From: Rhodothermaceae bacterium Tc-Br11_B2g6_7
GTDB lineage: Bacteria; Bacteroidota; Rhodothermia; Rhodothermales; Salinibacteraceae
DNA: 64,000 bases
Direction: 5' to 3'
NCBI GenBank assembly: GCA_001564055.1
Contig: LKNB01000005.1
Location: 1-64,000, forward strand
In this document: positions 54,453-63,819 of the stretch, one piece after another
How the letters are laid out: every line of letters begins with the position of its first letter
Position numbering within the stretch: the stretch's first letter is position 1
The notes under the pieces: model-generated
Databases searched by the model: none
What the model was told of the DNA's origin: nothing
The model's input: the letters and a program-made list of their open reading frames with translations, nothing else
Made by a program: the position numbers and the translations under genes

Positions 54453-55409
54453 CTATGCCATTTCACGAATGGGGTCCACGACCTGCTTTACGATGTCCGC
54501 GCGCTGCATAATGTAGAAGTGCACGCTGGGCACCCCGGCGTCCATCAGCTCCTCACACTGCTTCCGAGCCCACTCAATGCCGATGTCGGCGACGTGCTCT
54601 GGCTTGGCGGCTTCTACCTCAGCAGCAAGTGCTTCGGGAATCTTCAGATGGAAGCGGCTGGGCAGCAGCTGCAGGTGGCGCTTCCGGGTGAGGATTTTAA
54701 GGCCTGGAATGATCGGGACATCAATGCCCACATCGCGGCATTTCTCAACAAAGGTGAAGAACGCCGCGTTATCGAAGAACATCTGCGTCGTCACGTAGTG
54801 CGCACCTGCATCCACCTTGCGCTTCAGGTTTAAGATATCCCACGTTAGGTTGGGGGCCTTGAAGTGCTTCTCCGGGTAGCCCGCGACACCGACACAGAAA
54901 TCCACCGGCGCTGGGTCGATCAGCTCTTCGAGATAGCGCCCCTCATTCATGTCGTCAATCTGCCGCACCAGATCGATAGCATACTCATTCGACGAACGTC
55001 CGTCGGGCACAGGCTTATTGTACCCATTATCATCCCCGCGCAGGGCCATCACATTCCGTACCCCGAGGTAGTTCAGCTCGATGAGGGCGTCCTCCGTCTC
55101 TTCCCGGGTAAACCCGTGGCACAGCAAATGAGGCACTGCTTGGACGCCGAACCGGCTCTGAATGGCTGCGCACAGCCCAATGGTCCCCGGTCGCTTACGT
55201 TTTACGCGCCGGCGCCACGTACCATCGCCGCTTTCCACATACTCTACCTTTGCCGAGTGGCTCGTTACATCAATGAACGGCGGATCGTACGGCATCAACT
55301 CCTCCACCACATTCATCACCTCGCTGATAGAGCCCCCACGCTTCGGAGGGATTATTTCGTACGATATCAGCGGCTCTGTGGCCCGGTCGAGTAACTCGAC
55401 AACTTTCAT
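54453..55409 (-). CDS. metF: 5,10-methylenetetrahydrofolate reductase
   Basis: MetF makes 5-methyl-THF for methionine synthesis. The 318-residue TIM-barrel flavoprotein shows SYEIIPPKRGGS with the catalytic Glu, IDVTSHSA, HLLCHGFTREETEDAL, NVMALRGDDNGYNKP, VAGYPEKHFKAPN, GAHYVTTQMFFDN and PIIPGLKILT. The start at 55409 matches the family. It diverges from the nucleosidase-like gene over a 98-bp AT-rich region that must hold both promoters; no SAM riboswitch fits there. Confidence 0.95.
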   Translation of the reverse strand: MKVVELLDRATEPLISYEIIPPKRGGSISEVMNVVEELMPYDPPFIDVTSHSAKVEYVESGDGTWRRRVKRKRPGTIGLCAAIQSRFGVQAVPHLLCHGFTREETEDALIELNYLGVRNVMALRGDDNGYNKPVPDGRSSNEYAIDLVRQIDDMNEGRYLEELIDPAPVDFCVGVAGYPEKHFKAPNLTWDILNLKRKVDAGAHYVTTQMFFDNAAFFTFVEKCRDVGIDVPIIPGLKILTRKRHLQLLPSRFHLKIPEALAAEVEAAKPEHVADIGIEWARKQCEELMDAGVPSVHFYIMQRADIVKQVVDPIREMA

Positions 55410-55507
55410 ATTCGGTTGGTGACTTTGTAAAGCAAATCTGTAAATTACCACTGGATGCGCTACTTTTTACAACCGCGTGTAGTACACACCTACTAATTCC
55501 TGGTTCG

Positions 55508-56128
55508 ATGACTGGCCTTATCTTCTCTTCTGTTACGGAAATCCAACCTTTCCTTCAGCGCTACCGTCGGGGGCGATTTGAGTCGCTCACGGAGGGGGAA
55601 TGGCGCGGCGACAACGATGTTGTCGTGTGCGTCACCGGCATGGGCAAAATCAAAAGCACCTTATGCGTGGAGCGCATGCTCAAGCAGGAGTCGATTGAGC
55701 GGCTACTCCATGTGGGGACGTGTACGGCCCTGAAGGACAGCTTCGACGTTGGCCAGGCCGTGGCAGCCTCCCATGTGATGGAGGGCGACCGCATCGAGCT
55801 GGCGGCGCCGGCCTACCCACGCATGCCCCTTGCCGTAGCCTTCGACGATCTGGAGGAGGCCATCCTTGTGACGCAGGAGCACACCATTCAGGGCGATGAT
55901 GAGGAGAGCTACTGGCAGCGCATCGCCGACATCAGCGACATGAGTGGATACGCCGTCGCCTACGTGGCCGCCACGAATGGCGTCCCCTGCCATATCGTAA
56001 AGGTGGTGTCTGGGAGATTGGCCGGCGACGCGGATAACTTTCAGGACGACCTTCGGGCCGCACAAGAGGGGGTTGCCGATGTTGCCCTGCGAGCGATCGA
56101 GCAGTGGCGGACAGAGGAGGCGAAATAA
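55508..56128 (+). CDS. Divergent nucleoside phosphorylase/hydrolase-like protein
   Basis: The 206-residue protein has the fold signature of the PNP/MTAN family: a start LIFSSVTEIQPFLQRY with a possible general acid, CVTGMGKIKSTLCVERML, LLHVGTCTALKD, and DMSGYAVAYVAATNGVPCHI then VKVVSG. In MTA/SAH nucleosidases the last two motifs read ME-A and SD; here the ribose-binding Glu is Ser and the purine-binding Asp is Gly. It may use another ligand or have low activity. Proposals include a futalosine hydrolase, given an MqnA-like gene 15 kb away, or a methionine-cycle role beside metF; neither is proven. Confidence 0.65.
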   Translation: MTGLIFSSVTEIQPFLQRYRRGRFESLTEGEWRGDNDVVVCVTGMGKIKSTLCVERMLKQESIERLLHVGTCTALKDSFDVGQAVAASHVMEGDRIELAAPAYPRMPLAVAFDDLEEAILVTQEHTIQGDDEESYWQRIADISDMSGYAVAYVAATNGVPCHIVKVVSGRLAGDADNFQDDLRAAQEGVADVALRAIEQWRTEEAK

Positions 56129-56152
56129 GGATCCGCAGGCCAATGGGTGCCG

Positions 56153-56470
56153 TCAGTTGCGCCGCATCTCGATGTCATCCAGCCAGGCCTGCGGCATCCC
56201 GATGGAGTGGCCGTCTTCGTAGTGATACGGCACCTTGTCCAGATGGTGGGCCCGGTAGGCGCGCTGGTCTTCTCGAATCTCACGCACCCCGACCGGCACC
56301 AGATCGCCCGAGGCCGTCTTTTGCTCCCGCACGACAATCGGGTCCTTCTCGAAGGGCAACGGCTGCTCCGGAAACAGAATCCGGTAGGCCGTGACGGCCG
56401 TCCACGTCAGCACAAAGAACAGCAGAGGCGCAGCGACTATAGCCAGTATGAGATAAATGAGCGCAACCAT
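56153..56470 (-). CDS. Small membrane protein near the cox operon, 105 aa
   Basis: An N-terminal membrane segment (LIYLILAIVAAPLLFFVL) is followed by a hydrophilic C-terminal part with no known domain (EDQRAYRAHHLDKVPYHYED). It lies downstream of ctaF on the same strand and might be the last gene of the respiratory operon, but the 137-bp gap leaves this open. Confidence 0.6.
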   Translation of the reverse strand: MVALIYLILAIVAAPLLFFVLTWTAVTAYRILFPEQPLPFEKDPIVVREQKTASGDLVPVGVREIREDQRAYRAHHLDKVPYHYEDGHSIGMPQAWLDDIEMRRN

Positions 56471-56607
56471 CGCCGCCGGGCAAAAGAGAAAAGAGCCGCT
56501 GGGTGTAGCATTGTTACTTCACCACAATTTTAGCTTTTGGTGCAGGCATCGGTTCCTGCAGTACACCCACGTGGCACCTTCGGTAGGCAGCGGCAAATCG
56601 GGAAGGA

Positions 56608-57042
56608 TCAGCTTTCATCGTCGGGAGCGTCGTCATCCCCGTCCATGAAGTCCCCAGGAGCTACGCGCAGCTGCTCCGCATCCGGCTCGCGAGCCCGGAG
56701 GGCTTCCTCTTCGCGCTCCTGCTGCGAGATGGTAATGGAGCTCACGTTGTCCAGATCGCCGCGAAAGACGGTATCCAGCATGGTGAAGATGATGAAGATC
56801 CCCACGAAGACGACCCCTACTGTGATGGTAAGCGCGTTCACTCGGCTGTCGTACTTGAGCGCCATAAAAAAGACAAGCACAAGCACGGCCTTCGTCGAGG
56901 CAATGGCCAGGGCTACGGGGATTTCCAGCACGCCGAAGTCAATACCCTTTGCCGTGATTACCGTGAGAATCGTCAAGCCAATAAGAGTGGCAAAAACGCT
57001 GAAGAGCGTCTTTTTCGGGATGATATGATGTCCTTGGGCCAT
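56608..57042 (-). CDS. ctaF: Cytochrome c oxidase subunit IV
   Basis: The 144-residue protein has three membrane segments and the bacterial subunit IV pattern (IDFGVLEIPVALAIASTKAV, LVFFMALKYDSRVN). It stabilises the oxidase. A 40-residue acidic C-terminal tail (EEREEEALRAREPDAEQ) is additional. It is 46 bp downstream of ctaE. Confidence 0.88.
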   Translation of the reverse strand: MAQGHHIIPKKTLFSVFATLIGLTILTVITAKGIDFGVLEIPVALAIASTKAVLVLVFFMALKYDSRVNALTITVGVVFVGIFIIFTMLDTVFRGDLDNVSSITISQQEREEEALRAREPDAEQLRVAPGDFMDGDDDAPDDES

Positions 57043-57088
57043 AGCGTAGGGTCAGTCGGTAGGAAGCGAAGAGGCGCCGCACCGCTCG

Positions 57089-57784
57089 CTAAATGAGGTA
57101 GAGGAGGGGAAAGAGAAAGATCCAGATCAGGTCCACAAAGTGCCAGTAGAGCCCTCCCAGCTCAACGGGCGTGTACCACTCCGGCGAGAAGTGATTACGG
57201 AGCGCCCGGTAGATCAGCCAGGCGAAAAGCCCCATGCCCACAATCACGTGAACCGCGTGAATACCCGTCATCACGTAATAGATACTGAAATACTGGACCG
57301 CGTTCGGTACATCCAGAAAGGCGTATGACCCCGTTGGGTTGAACGCCTCTCCCGGGAAGATGCCGTTGGCAAACTTGTCTGTGTACTCAAAATACTTGAT
57401 CACCAAAAAGACAACAGCGAGCCCCAGCGTTGCAGACAGGCTGGTAATCATGGCCTTCGTATTGCCTTTCTGAATGAAGTGGATGGAGAGCGCCACCGTT
57501 AGGGAGGAAGCCAGCAGTACAATGGTGTTTGCGAGGCCCATCCGCCAGTCCAGCGCCTCCGCACCCACGGCAAATGCCTCGGGGTACCACTGCAGGTACA
57601 CCGCGAAGGCCACAAACATACCACTAAAGAGCAGCAGCTCCGTCACCAGAAATAGCCACATGCCCAGCTTGGCCGAGCCAAACTGCTGATCGAGCGAGAG
57701 GAAGTGGTGTTGAAGCCGTTCGTGGTGCCCATGGCCGTCGCCATGCGCCTGCACGTCCTGCGTTTCTTGAGTCTGGGTTGCCAT
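57089..57784 (-). CDS. ctaE: Cytochrome c oxidase subunit III
   Basis: The 231-residue protein has five membrane segments and shows KLGMWLFLVTELLLFSGMF with the conserved Glu, YYVMTGIHAVHVIVGMG and LYWHFVDLIWIFLFPLLYLI, all typical of subunit III. The short N-terminus is His-rich (HGDGHGHHERLQHH). It belongs to the ctaCDEF operon. Confidence 0.95.
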   Translation of the reverse strand: MATQTQETQDVQAHGDGHGHHERLQHHFLSLDQQFGSAKLGMWLFLVTELLLFSGMFVAFAVYLQWYPEAFAVGAEALDWRMGLANTIVLLASSLTVALSIHFIQKGNTKAMITSLSATLGLAVVFLVIKYFEYTDKFANGIFPGEAFNPTGSYAFLDVPNAVQYFSIYYVMTGIHAVHVIVGMGLFAWLIYRALRNHFSPEWYTPVELGGLYWHFVDLIWIFLFPLLYLI

Positions 57785-57866
57785 GTGTACGTAAAGGCAC
57801 AGGTGAAAGGGGGCGCCGGGGCGGCACAGCTACCGGGCCGTCGGCGGGTTCAGTACAGAGCAGCCG

Positions 57867-59594
57867 TCAGGTGGACTCCGTCTCGCGGGGAAGAGCGGGC
57901 TCCGAGGTAGCGCCGTCGCCAGCCCCATCGCCTACATGCCGCGGTCCGAAGACCTCGTCAGCCAGGTGAAAATCGTACGGCCCACGGGTCACAATCGGGG
58001 TGCGGGTAAAGTTGTGCGGATCCGGTGGTGAGGTGGCCATGGTCCACTCCAGCGTAGCCGCGCCCCACGGGTTGGAGGTCGCCTTCTCACCCCAGAACAG
58101 GGAGTGCACCATATAGCCCAGCACGAGGAACAGGCCTGCGGCCAGCACCAGGGAGCTTATGGTGGATACCTGGTGCAGAAAGGTAAACTCTTCCACGTAG
58201 GTGGCATAGCGCCGTGGCATACCCCGCGCGCCAAGAATCAGCTGGGGAAAGAAGGTAGCGTTGAACCCAATAAAGATGAGGATCGCCCCAATTTTACCCA
58301 GCGTCTCGTTATACATTTTACCGGTGATCTTGGGCCACCAGTAGTGCATCCCTCCCAGCAGCGCAATGACGGTTCCGCCCATCATCACATAGTGGAAGTG
58401 CCCCACCACATAGTATGTGTCGTGCAGGTGAACGTCCACCGCCAGCACACCAACCATAATCCCGGTCAACCCACCAATGGTAAACAGGAAGAGGAACGAC
58501 AGGGCGTATAGCATGGGCGTCTGTAGCCACACCGACCCCTTATACATCGTGGCCACCCAGTTAAAGATTTTAATGCCTGATGGAATACCGATCAGGTAGG
58601 TAATGAGCGAGAACACAATGCCCGAGATGGCCGACTGCCCAGAGACGAACATGTGGTGGCCCCAGACGAGGAAGCCCAGCAACGCGATCGCTACCGACGA
58701 GAGCGCAATGGCCTTGTAGCCAAAGATACGCTGGCGCGAGAAGGCTGTCATCAGTTCTGATATAATGCCGAAGGCCGGCAGAATCATGATGTACACGGCC
58801 GGGTGGCTGTAAAACCAGAAGAAGTGCTGAAAGAGGATCGGATCGCCACCCAGGGCGGGGTCGAAGATGCCAATTTGCAGGAGGCGCTCCAGGAAGAGCA
58901 GGATCATCGTGATTCCGATGACCGGCGTGGCGAGCACCATCACAATGCTGGTGGCATAGAGGCCCCAGACGAAGAGCGGCAGCCGGTTCCACGTAAGGCC
59001 GGGCGCCCGCATCTTGTGGATGGTGACGATAAAGTTGATTCCCGTAAAGATTGAGGAGAAGCCCGCGATGAAGATCGCCAGCGTCATGTACAGCACCGAC
59101 ATGCTACCCGACGACGAGTACGGGGTGTAGAACGTCCACCCGGTATCGACCGAACCCACCAGGAGCGCCGTGACCACCAGCGCGCCTCCAATCATGTACA
59201 CGTACCAACTGGCCAGGTTAAGCCGGGGGAAGGCCACGTCTTTGGCGCCCAGTTGCATGGGCAGCACGAAGTTACCCAGAATAGCCGGAATGGAGGGCAC
59301 GATAAACAAAAAGACCATCATGATGCCGTGCATCGTGAAGGTCTGATTGTACGCATCGTTGCTCATGATCGTCTCGCCCGGCATGAAAAGCTCCAGGCGA
59401 ACAGCAATGGCAAGCAGACCGGCGATCAGGAAGACAGTCGCCAGCGTGACGGCGTACAGCACCCCGATGCGCTTGTGGTCCAGCGTCAGCAACCACGACC
59501 GGATGGTCTTCTGATGGTTCAGATAGTTGGGCGCCTCCGAAGAGCCAGCCGCTGAGGCCGAGCCTCCATCGTGCGTTGCTGTAGCTGAAGACAT
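57867..59594 (-). CDS. ctaD: Cytochrome c oxidase subunit I (caa3, type A2)
   Basis: The 575-residue catalytic subunit has 12 membrane segments, binds heme a, heme a3 and CuB, and pumps protons. [12 protein letters not shown] holds a heme a His; the CuB site begins [12 protein letters not shown] (His264); HHMFVSG and [15 protein letters not shown] carry the other CuB and heme ligands. At position 266 it has Ala where most A1 oxidases have the D-channel Glu, with Tyr262-Ser263 instead, the YS motif of type A2 oxidases such as Rhodothermus marinus caa3. Confidence 0.97.
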   Translation of the reverse strand: MSSATATHDGGSASAAGSSEAPNYLNHQKTIRSWLLTLDHKRIGVLYAVTLATVFLIAGLLAIAVRLELFMPGETIMSNDAYNQTFTMHGIMMVFLFIVPSIPAILGNFVLPMQLGAKDVAFPRLNLASWYVYMIGGALVVTALLVGSVDTGWTFYTPYSSSGSMSVLYMTLAIFIAGFSSIFTGINFIVTIHKMRAPGLTWNRLPLFVWGLYATSIVMVLATPVIGITMILLFLERLLQIGIFDPALGGDPILFQHFFWFYSHPAVYIMILPAFGIISELMTAFSRQRIFGYKAIALSSVAIALLGFLVWGHHMFVSGQSAISGIVFSLITYLIGIPSGIKIFNWVATMYKGSVWLQTPMLYALSFLFLFTIGGLTGIMVGVLAVDVHLHDTYYVVGHFHYVMMGGTVIALLGGMHYWWPKITGKMYNETLGKIGAILIFIGFNATFFPQLILGARGMPRRYATYVEEFTFLHQVSTISSLVLAAGLFLVLGYMVHSLFWGEKATSNPWGAATLEWTMATSPPDPHNFTRTPIVTRGPYDFHLADEVFGPRHVGDGAGDGATSEPALPRETEST

Positions 59595-59685
59595 AGGTCG
59601 TTACGTGATCTGATGGGATAATCTGGCTATGCAAATGCCACGCTGCACCGTCGGTTTCTGGCGCCTGGGCATCGTGTAGGGCGCG

Positions 59686-60624
59686 TTACTCCAGTTCTTT
59701 GATGTAGGCAACCAATGCATTGATCTCTCGCTCCGAGAGGCGCGCATACGAGGGCATCACGCCCGCTGGATACCCCTCTACCACCTGTGCCGTGGGCTCG
59801 ATAATCATTTGGCGGAGGTAGTTCTCGTCTGCCGTTACGGTCTCCCCGCTTTGCAGCAGCCGATCGTTCATGTAGAGCCCTTGCATGGTGGGCCCTATAC
59901 CGGAGGTGCCGTCAATGCTGTGGCACTGCTGGCACCCCTGCTGCCCAAACAGGCGTTCGCCCAGTTCCGGTAGTGGGATGTCCTCGTCCATGGCAGCATC
60001 AGCCAGCCACTCGTTAAAGTCAGTTTGCGAGTGCACGTGCACGGTCGCGATCATTTCGGCGTGCTGCGTGCCGCAGTATTCAGAGCAGAAAAGGTGATAC
60101 TCCCCTTCGCGCGTGGCTTCAAACCACACCGAGGAGTAGCGATCGGGCAGCACGTCCTGCTTCACGCGGAAGGCCGGAATGAAGAGGCTGTGCAGCACAT
60201 CCTCGCTGCTCATGTTGACCTTCACCGGCCGATCGACCGGAACGTGGAGGTTGTTAGACGACGCGCCATTCGGGTAATCGAAGCTCCAGCCCCATGAGAA
60301 GGCCGTCGCCTGAATTTCGTACGCGTTGGGCGGCGCCACGGTTAGCTTCAGGTAGCCCTGAAAGCCCCACGTGAATACCAGCAGCACCAGGATGGTGGGA
60401 ATCACCACCCAGGAGATTTCCAACAGCTTGCTTTCCTTAATGGGCTGGGGCGCATCGTCCGCGCTGCGGCGGCGATATGTGTACGCCAGGTAAATCAGGC
60501 CGCCTACAACCAGCAGCATGATGGCCAAGCTCGTCCAGGTGACGAAGTAGAAGAGCCAGTCGATTTCAGACGCAACGGTCGATGCGCCCTCGGGAAGCCA
60601 TACGGTTCCGTTGGAATTACCCAT
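59686..60624 (-). CDS. ctaC: Cytochrome c oxidase subunit II with fused cytochrome c
   Basis: The 312-residue protein has two N-terminal membrane segments (about 20-45 and 70-90), a cupredoxin domain with the CuA site in FCSEYCGTQHAEM, and a C-terminal cytochrome c domain with CQQCH and an axial Met in PAGVMPSYARLSE. The fusion defines a caa3-type oxidase. The start at 60624 (MGNSNGTVW) is preferred over a longer frame that overlaps the SCO gene. Confidence 0.96.
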   Translation of the reverse strand: MGNSNGTVWLPEGASTVASEIDWLFYFVTWTSLAIMLLVVGGLIYLAYTYRRRSADDAPQPIKESKLLEISWVVIPTILVLLVFTWGFQGYLKLTVAPPNAYEIQATAFSWGWSFDYPNGASSNNLHVPVDRPVKVNMSSEDVLHSLFIPAFRVKQDVLPDRYSSVWFEATREGEYHLFCSEYCGTQHAEMIATVHVHSQTDFNEWLADAAMDEDIPLPELGERLFGQQGCQQCHSIDGTSGIGPTMQGLYMNDRLLQSGETVTADENYLRQMIIEPTAQVVEGYPAGVMPSYARLSEREINALVAYIKELE

Positions 60625-60649
60625 GATGGTTAGGGTCAAGCAAAAAGAA

Positions 60650-61498
60650 TCAGGTGGTTGCTGAGGGGTGGGCGTTGTCCCACGCACTCAACTGTTTGTT
60701 TTCCCGCCGCCAGAACACCAGCAGTACGCCCCCCAGCGCAAACGCGCCGAGGATGCTGCCGATTTTCATGACGTTCCACGCATGCAGTACATAAGCGTTT
60801 GAGGACGGGTCGAACTGAAAGCAGTACATGATCGCCCGATCCATGATCGAGCCCACACGTCCTTCCGAAGCTTCGACGAGTGCGTTGCGCATGTCGCGCT
60901 CTGGGAAACGCATACCGTGGAGATACCGCGTAATCGTGCCGTCCCCACTGATAAAAATAAGCGTCGATGGATGCGCGTACTCCTGCTGTTCTTCCACCCA
61001 CGTGAACGTAAACCCTACCGATTCCGTGAGCTGGGCGATAGCTGCTTCATCCCCCGTCAGAAAGTGCCACCCGTCTGCTGCTTCTGGTCTGTTAAGTTCT
61101 GCTAAGTAACGGTCTTTCTGACGCTTAGCTACCTCCGGCGTTTCAATTGCGTTGAAGCTCACCGTCAGCTTCTCAAACTCCTCACCCGGCGTCCAGGCCA
61201 GCTCGCGCAGGCTTTCGGTGACGCCATCCAGGATAAGGCTGCAGAGCATCGGACATTCATGGTAGACGAGCGACAGCACAACGGGCGTCTCCCCGTCCAG
61301 GAAGTCGGACAGCTGTACGGCCTCGCCCGCTTCATTATAGAAGGTGGCGTCGGTCGCGACTTGCTCTCCGAGCTTTTCTACGAGGTCTACTTCATCGTAG
61401 ATGGCATTGGTTTGTCCCGAACGCTGTGCCAGCGTATCGGCGGGCCAGACCATCAGAATCCCTACGACCAGCAGATATGTGAGCACATGCCGCAACAT
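60650..61498 (-). CDS. SCO1/SenC-family copper chaperone, membrane anchored
   Basis: SCO proteins deliver copper to the CuA site of subunit II. The 282-residue protein has a signal sequence (to about residue 25), a thioredoxin-like domain with the copper motif CPMLC, a later His in QEYAHPSTLIFI, and, unusually, a C-terminal membrane segment (ILGAFALGGVLLVFW). The ctaC start follows 25 bp after its stop, which agrees with a role in oxidase assembly. Confidence 0.92.
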   Translation of the reverse strand: MLRHVLTYLLVVGILMVWPADTLAQRSGQTNAIYDEVDLVEKLGEQVATDATFYNEAGEAVQLSDFLDGETPVVLSLVYHECPMLCSLILDGVTESLRELAWTPGEEFEKLTVSFNAIETPEVAKRQKDRYLAELNRPEAADGWHFLTGDEAAIAQLTESVGFTFTWVEEQQEYAHPSTLIFISGDGTITRYLHGMRFPERDMRNALVEASEGRVGSIMDRAIMYCFQFDPSSNAYVLHAWNVMKIGSILGAFALGGVLLVFWRRENKQLSAWDNAHPSATT

Positions 61499-61558
61499 AG
61501 GGTGTGATAGGAAAGGATTGGAGTAGTAGCCATCGAATACACGCCTCTCCTACGTCCG

Positions 61559-62371
61559 TCACGGGGAGGCGGGTTCATCCGACGGGAAAGCGAGCGTCGT
61601 ATCCTCTGCCGTTTCAGCTTCGCGTGCCATGAGGTCGATGGCCCGGTCGATGGGAATGCGGAATACGTCGTCCTCGCCCTCTACGGCCTCGAACTGCGTC
61701 AGCAAGCGTTGCGCCTGCGCGCGGGTCTCACGGAGCTCCGGATAGTTGGCCGTGGCGGCCACGTCTGACCGAAGATTGGCGGTGGTGCTGCCGTACAGCT
61801 GGAAGACCACGGCCACCAACATCCCGATGATCACGATGGTGACCACCGTCAGCGCCAGGATTTGGCTGGCTTCAATACCCTCATGCTCCACGCCCATCTC
61901 CTCTTCCTGGTCGCGGTAGTCTTGAGAGCCGGTGACTTCCGCCCGCACCTCCAGGGAGGCGGCGCGAAAGAGTTCAGCTACCGGGCCATAGTCCTCCTCG
62001 GCATCTGGGCGCGAGGCCACTGCGGCCATAGCTTCGAGCATCTCCGGCGTGGCCACGATAAACTGAGCGGGTGGCCCGAACGTGCCAAAGTGGTCATCGT
62101 GCTCCGTCCGCATCCGCCAGTAAAACCCCTCATTCTCCACATCCTCGAAGGGGCCCCTCACCGTGCGGCGCGTAGCGGGTTCGACGGCAATACTCAGCGC
62201 GATGTCCTCAAAGTTGCGATCGCGCGCAACCTGTATTTCGTACCCTTCAGCTCCCTCAACAGGCTTCCACTGAAACGTAATCGGCCCAGGTTCTACGGGC
62301 TGCCGTTCTACGGGGGCAATCAGCTCGGGCGGCGGGAGCGCGTCGGTATGGGAGGTGTTTTCAGGCATAGC
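61559..62371 (-). CDS. Fibronectin-like single-pass membrane protein of the ACIII-caa3 operon
   Basis: The 270-residue protein starts with a Pro-rich segment and a fibronectin type III-like strand pattern (PGPITFQWKPVEGAEGYEIQ, NEGFYWRMRTE), then an acidic region, one membrane segment near residue 180 (ILALTVVTIVIIGMLVAVVF) and a soluble tail with IPIDRAIDLMARE. No established subunit matches. Its place between actF and SCO suggests an accessory or assembly factor of the respiratory chain. The ATG at 62371 is used. Confidence 0.75.
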   Translation of the reverse strand, partial: AMPENTSHTDALPPPELIAPVERQPVEPGPITFQWKPVEGAEGYEIQVARDRNFEDIALSIAVEPATRRTVRGPFEDVENEGFYWRMRTEHDDHFGTFGPPAQFIVATPEMLEAMAAVASRPDAEEDYGPVAELFRAASLEVRAEVTGSQDYRDQEEEMGVEHEGIEASQILALTVVTIVIIGMLVAVVFQLYGSTTANLRSDVAATANYPELRETRAQAQRLLTQFEAVEGEDDVFRIPIDRAIDLMAREAETAEDTTLAFPSDEPASP

Positions 62372-62475
62372 GTTGTCTTTCAAGAACGTACAGGTGTGAC
62401 GTAGCACCCTGCACGTAGGATCAGCACAGGGGGTGAAACGGGCATGAAAACAAGGGGGCGACGGTAGAGCGCTGC

Positions 62476-63744
62476 TTAAAAGTTTTCAAATTTTAGCGAC
62501 CGCTGCAGATACGGATCCTTCTGTGGGACCAGTGGATGGCGGCTCAACCGGTACACGATAGCGCCAACGAAGATGCCCAACAGTCCAAGGCCGACGGAGA
62601 TATCTACCCAGTGAAAGCCGCCCTCAGCGAACGCGTTGGGGAAGGCCACCCAGTGCAGGTCGAACCAGTGCATGACGATCAGCCACCCGGCCATCACGCT
62701 AAGCAGCGGTAGCGCGCGCTTGGCGGCCCGGGGAAGCAAGATGAGGAAGGGCAGCACAAAGTGGAAGATCACCAGCGCATTGGTGTGGGCCATCCAGCCG
62801 CCCTCAAACCGCATGCGGTACCAGACCGTCGTTTCGGGAATGTTGGCGTACCAAAGCAGCATGTACTGACTGGTGGCGATGTAGGCCCAGAACGCCGTCA
62901 TGGCGAACATCCATTTGCCGAGGTCATGGTAGTGCTCCGTCGTGATGGTCTGCTGCAACATGCCCCCACGGCGCTGCAAGAACCCGGCAATGAGCGTGAT
63001 GAGGCAGACAGCACTCAGGAAGGCGCCTGCGAAGTAGTAGATGCCGAAGATCGTCGAATACCAGTGCGGCTCAAGCGTCATGAGCAGATCCATAGCGGCA
63101 AACGCTGTGGTCACGCCAAACACGGGGATGCCCCAGGCGCTGGTGAACCGAAGATTGTAGTTCGTGTCCGGCGCATGTTCTACATCGCTGGCCAGGGAGC
63201 GCGTGTACAGCTTGTACGATAGCACCGTCCACGCCAGGAAGTAGATGGCGAGGCGTGCAAAGAAGAAGGGCTCGTTCAGGTAGGGCGACTTCCCGTCGAT
63301 GATGGGATCGAAGTCCGGGGACGCCGGATCGAGAAGCTCCGGATGCGTCCAGTGATAGAGGTCGTACATCCCCAGCAGTATGGGGATCGAAAGCACAGCC
63401 AGCATGGGGAAGCTATAGGCCACTGCCTCCGCGATACGCCGGACCACCGTGCTCCAGTGAGCCTTTGTGATGTGGTGGATCAGCAGGAAGAACAGCGCGC
63501 CCAGCGCAATGCTAAGCAAGAACGACCACCCCGTGAGGTAGGCGTAGAGGAAACGCTGGGTCTCGCCGGTAAAGAGCGTCACCAGGCTCAGGATGAGGAG
63601 CGCGGCGCCCAGCGCCGTGGGGATCACCCAGGAGCGGACGCTGGCGGTAAACCGATACCGGTCCTCAGCGTGATCCTGCGTCGGCTGCACCGGATCAATC
63701 AGCCAGGTAAGGGGCGAACTGGAGGATGTGGGCTTTTCTGCCAT
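62476..63744 (-). CDS. actF: Alternative complex III subunit ActF
   Basis: ActF is an NrfD-like integral subunit of the quinol:cytochrome c oxidoreductase that replaces the bc1 complex in many Bacteroidota. The 422-residue protein has about ten membrane segments with W-rich loops; SAWGIPVFGVTTAFAAMDLLM, EPHWYSTIFGIYYFAGAF, LGKWMFAMTAFWAYIATSQ and WYANIPETTVWY are typical. It is followed by the FN3-like gene, SCO and the oxidase genes. The start at MAEKPTSS (63744) is chosen; the frame is open 63 bp further. Confidence 0.93.
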   Translation of the reverse strand: MAEKPTSSSSPLTWLIDPVQPTQDHAEDRYRFTASVRSWVIPTALGAALLILSLVTLFTGETQRFLYAYLTGWSFLLSIALGALFFLLIHHITKAHWSTVVRRIAEAVAYSFPMLAVLSIPILLGMYDLYHWTHPELLDPASPDFDPIIDGKSPYLNEPFFFARLAIYFLAWTVLSYKLYTRSLASDVEHAPDTNYNLRFTSAWGIPVFGVTTAFAAMDLLMTLEPHWYSTIFGIYYFAGAFLSAVCLITLIAGFLQRRGGMLQQTITTEHYHDLGKWMFAMTAFWAYIATSQYMLLWYANIPETTVWYRMRFEGGWMAHTNALVIFHFVLPFLILLPRAAKRALPLLSVMAGWLIVMHWFDLHWVAFPNAFAEGGFHWVDISVGLGLLGIFVGAIVYRLSRHPLVPQKDPYLQRSLKFENF

Positions 63745-63819
63745 GGAAAGGGAGGCGTGGTCGGAAACGCAGAATGAATGGTAGAGGCTGCCGTAGCGGA
63801 GGCGCACATGCGACGTGCG

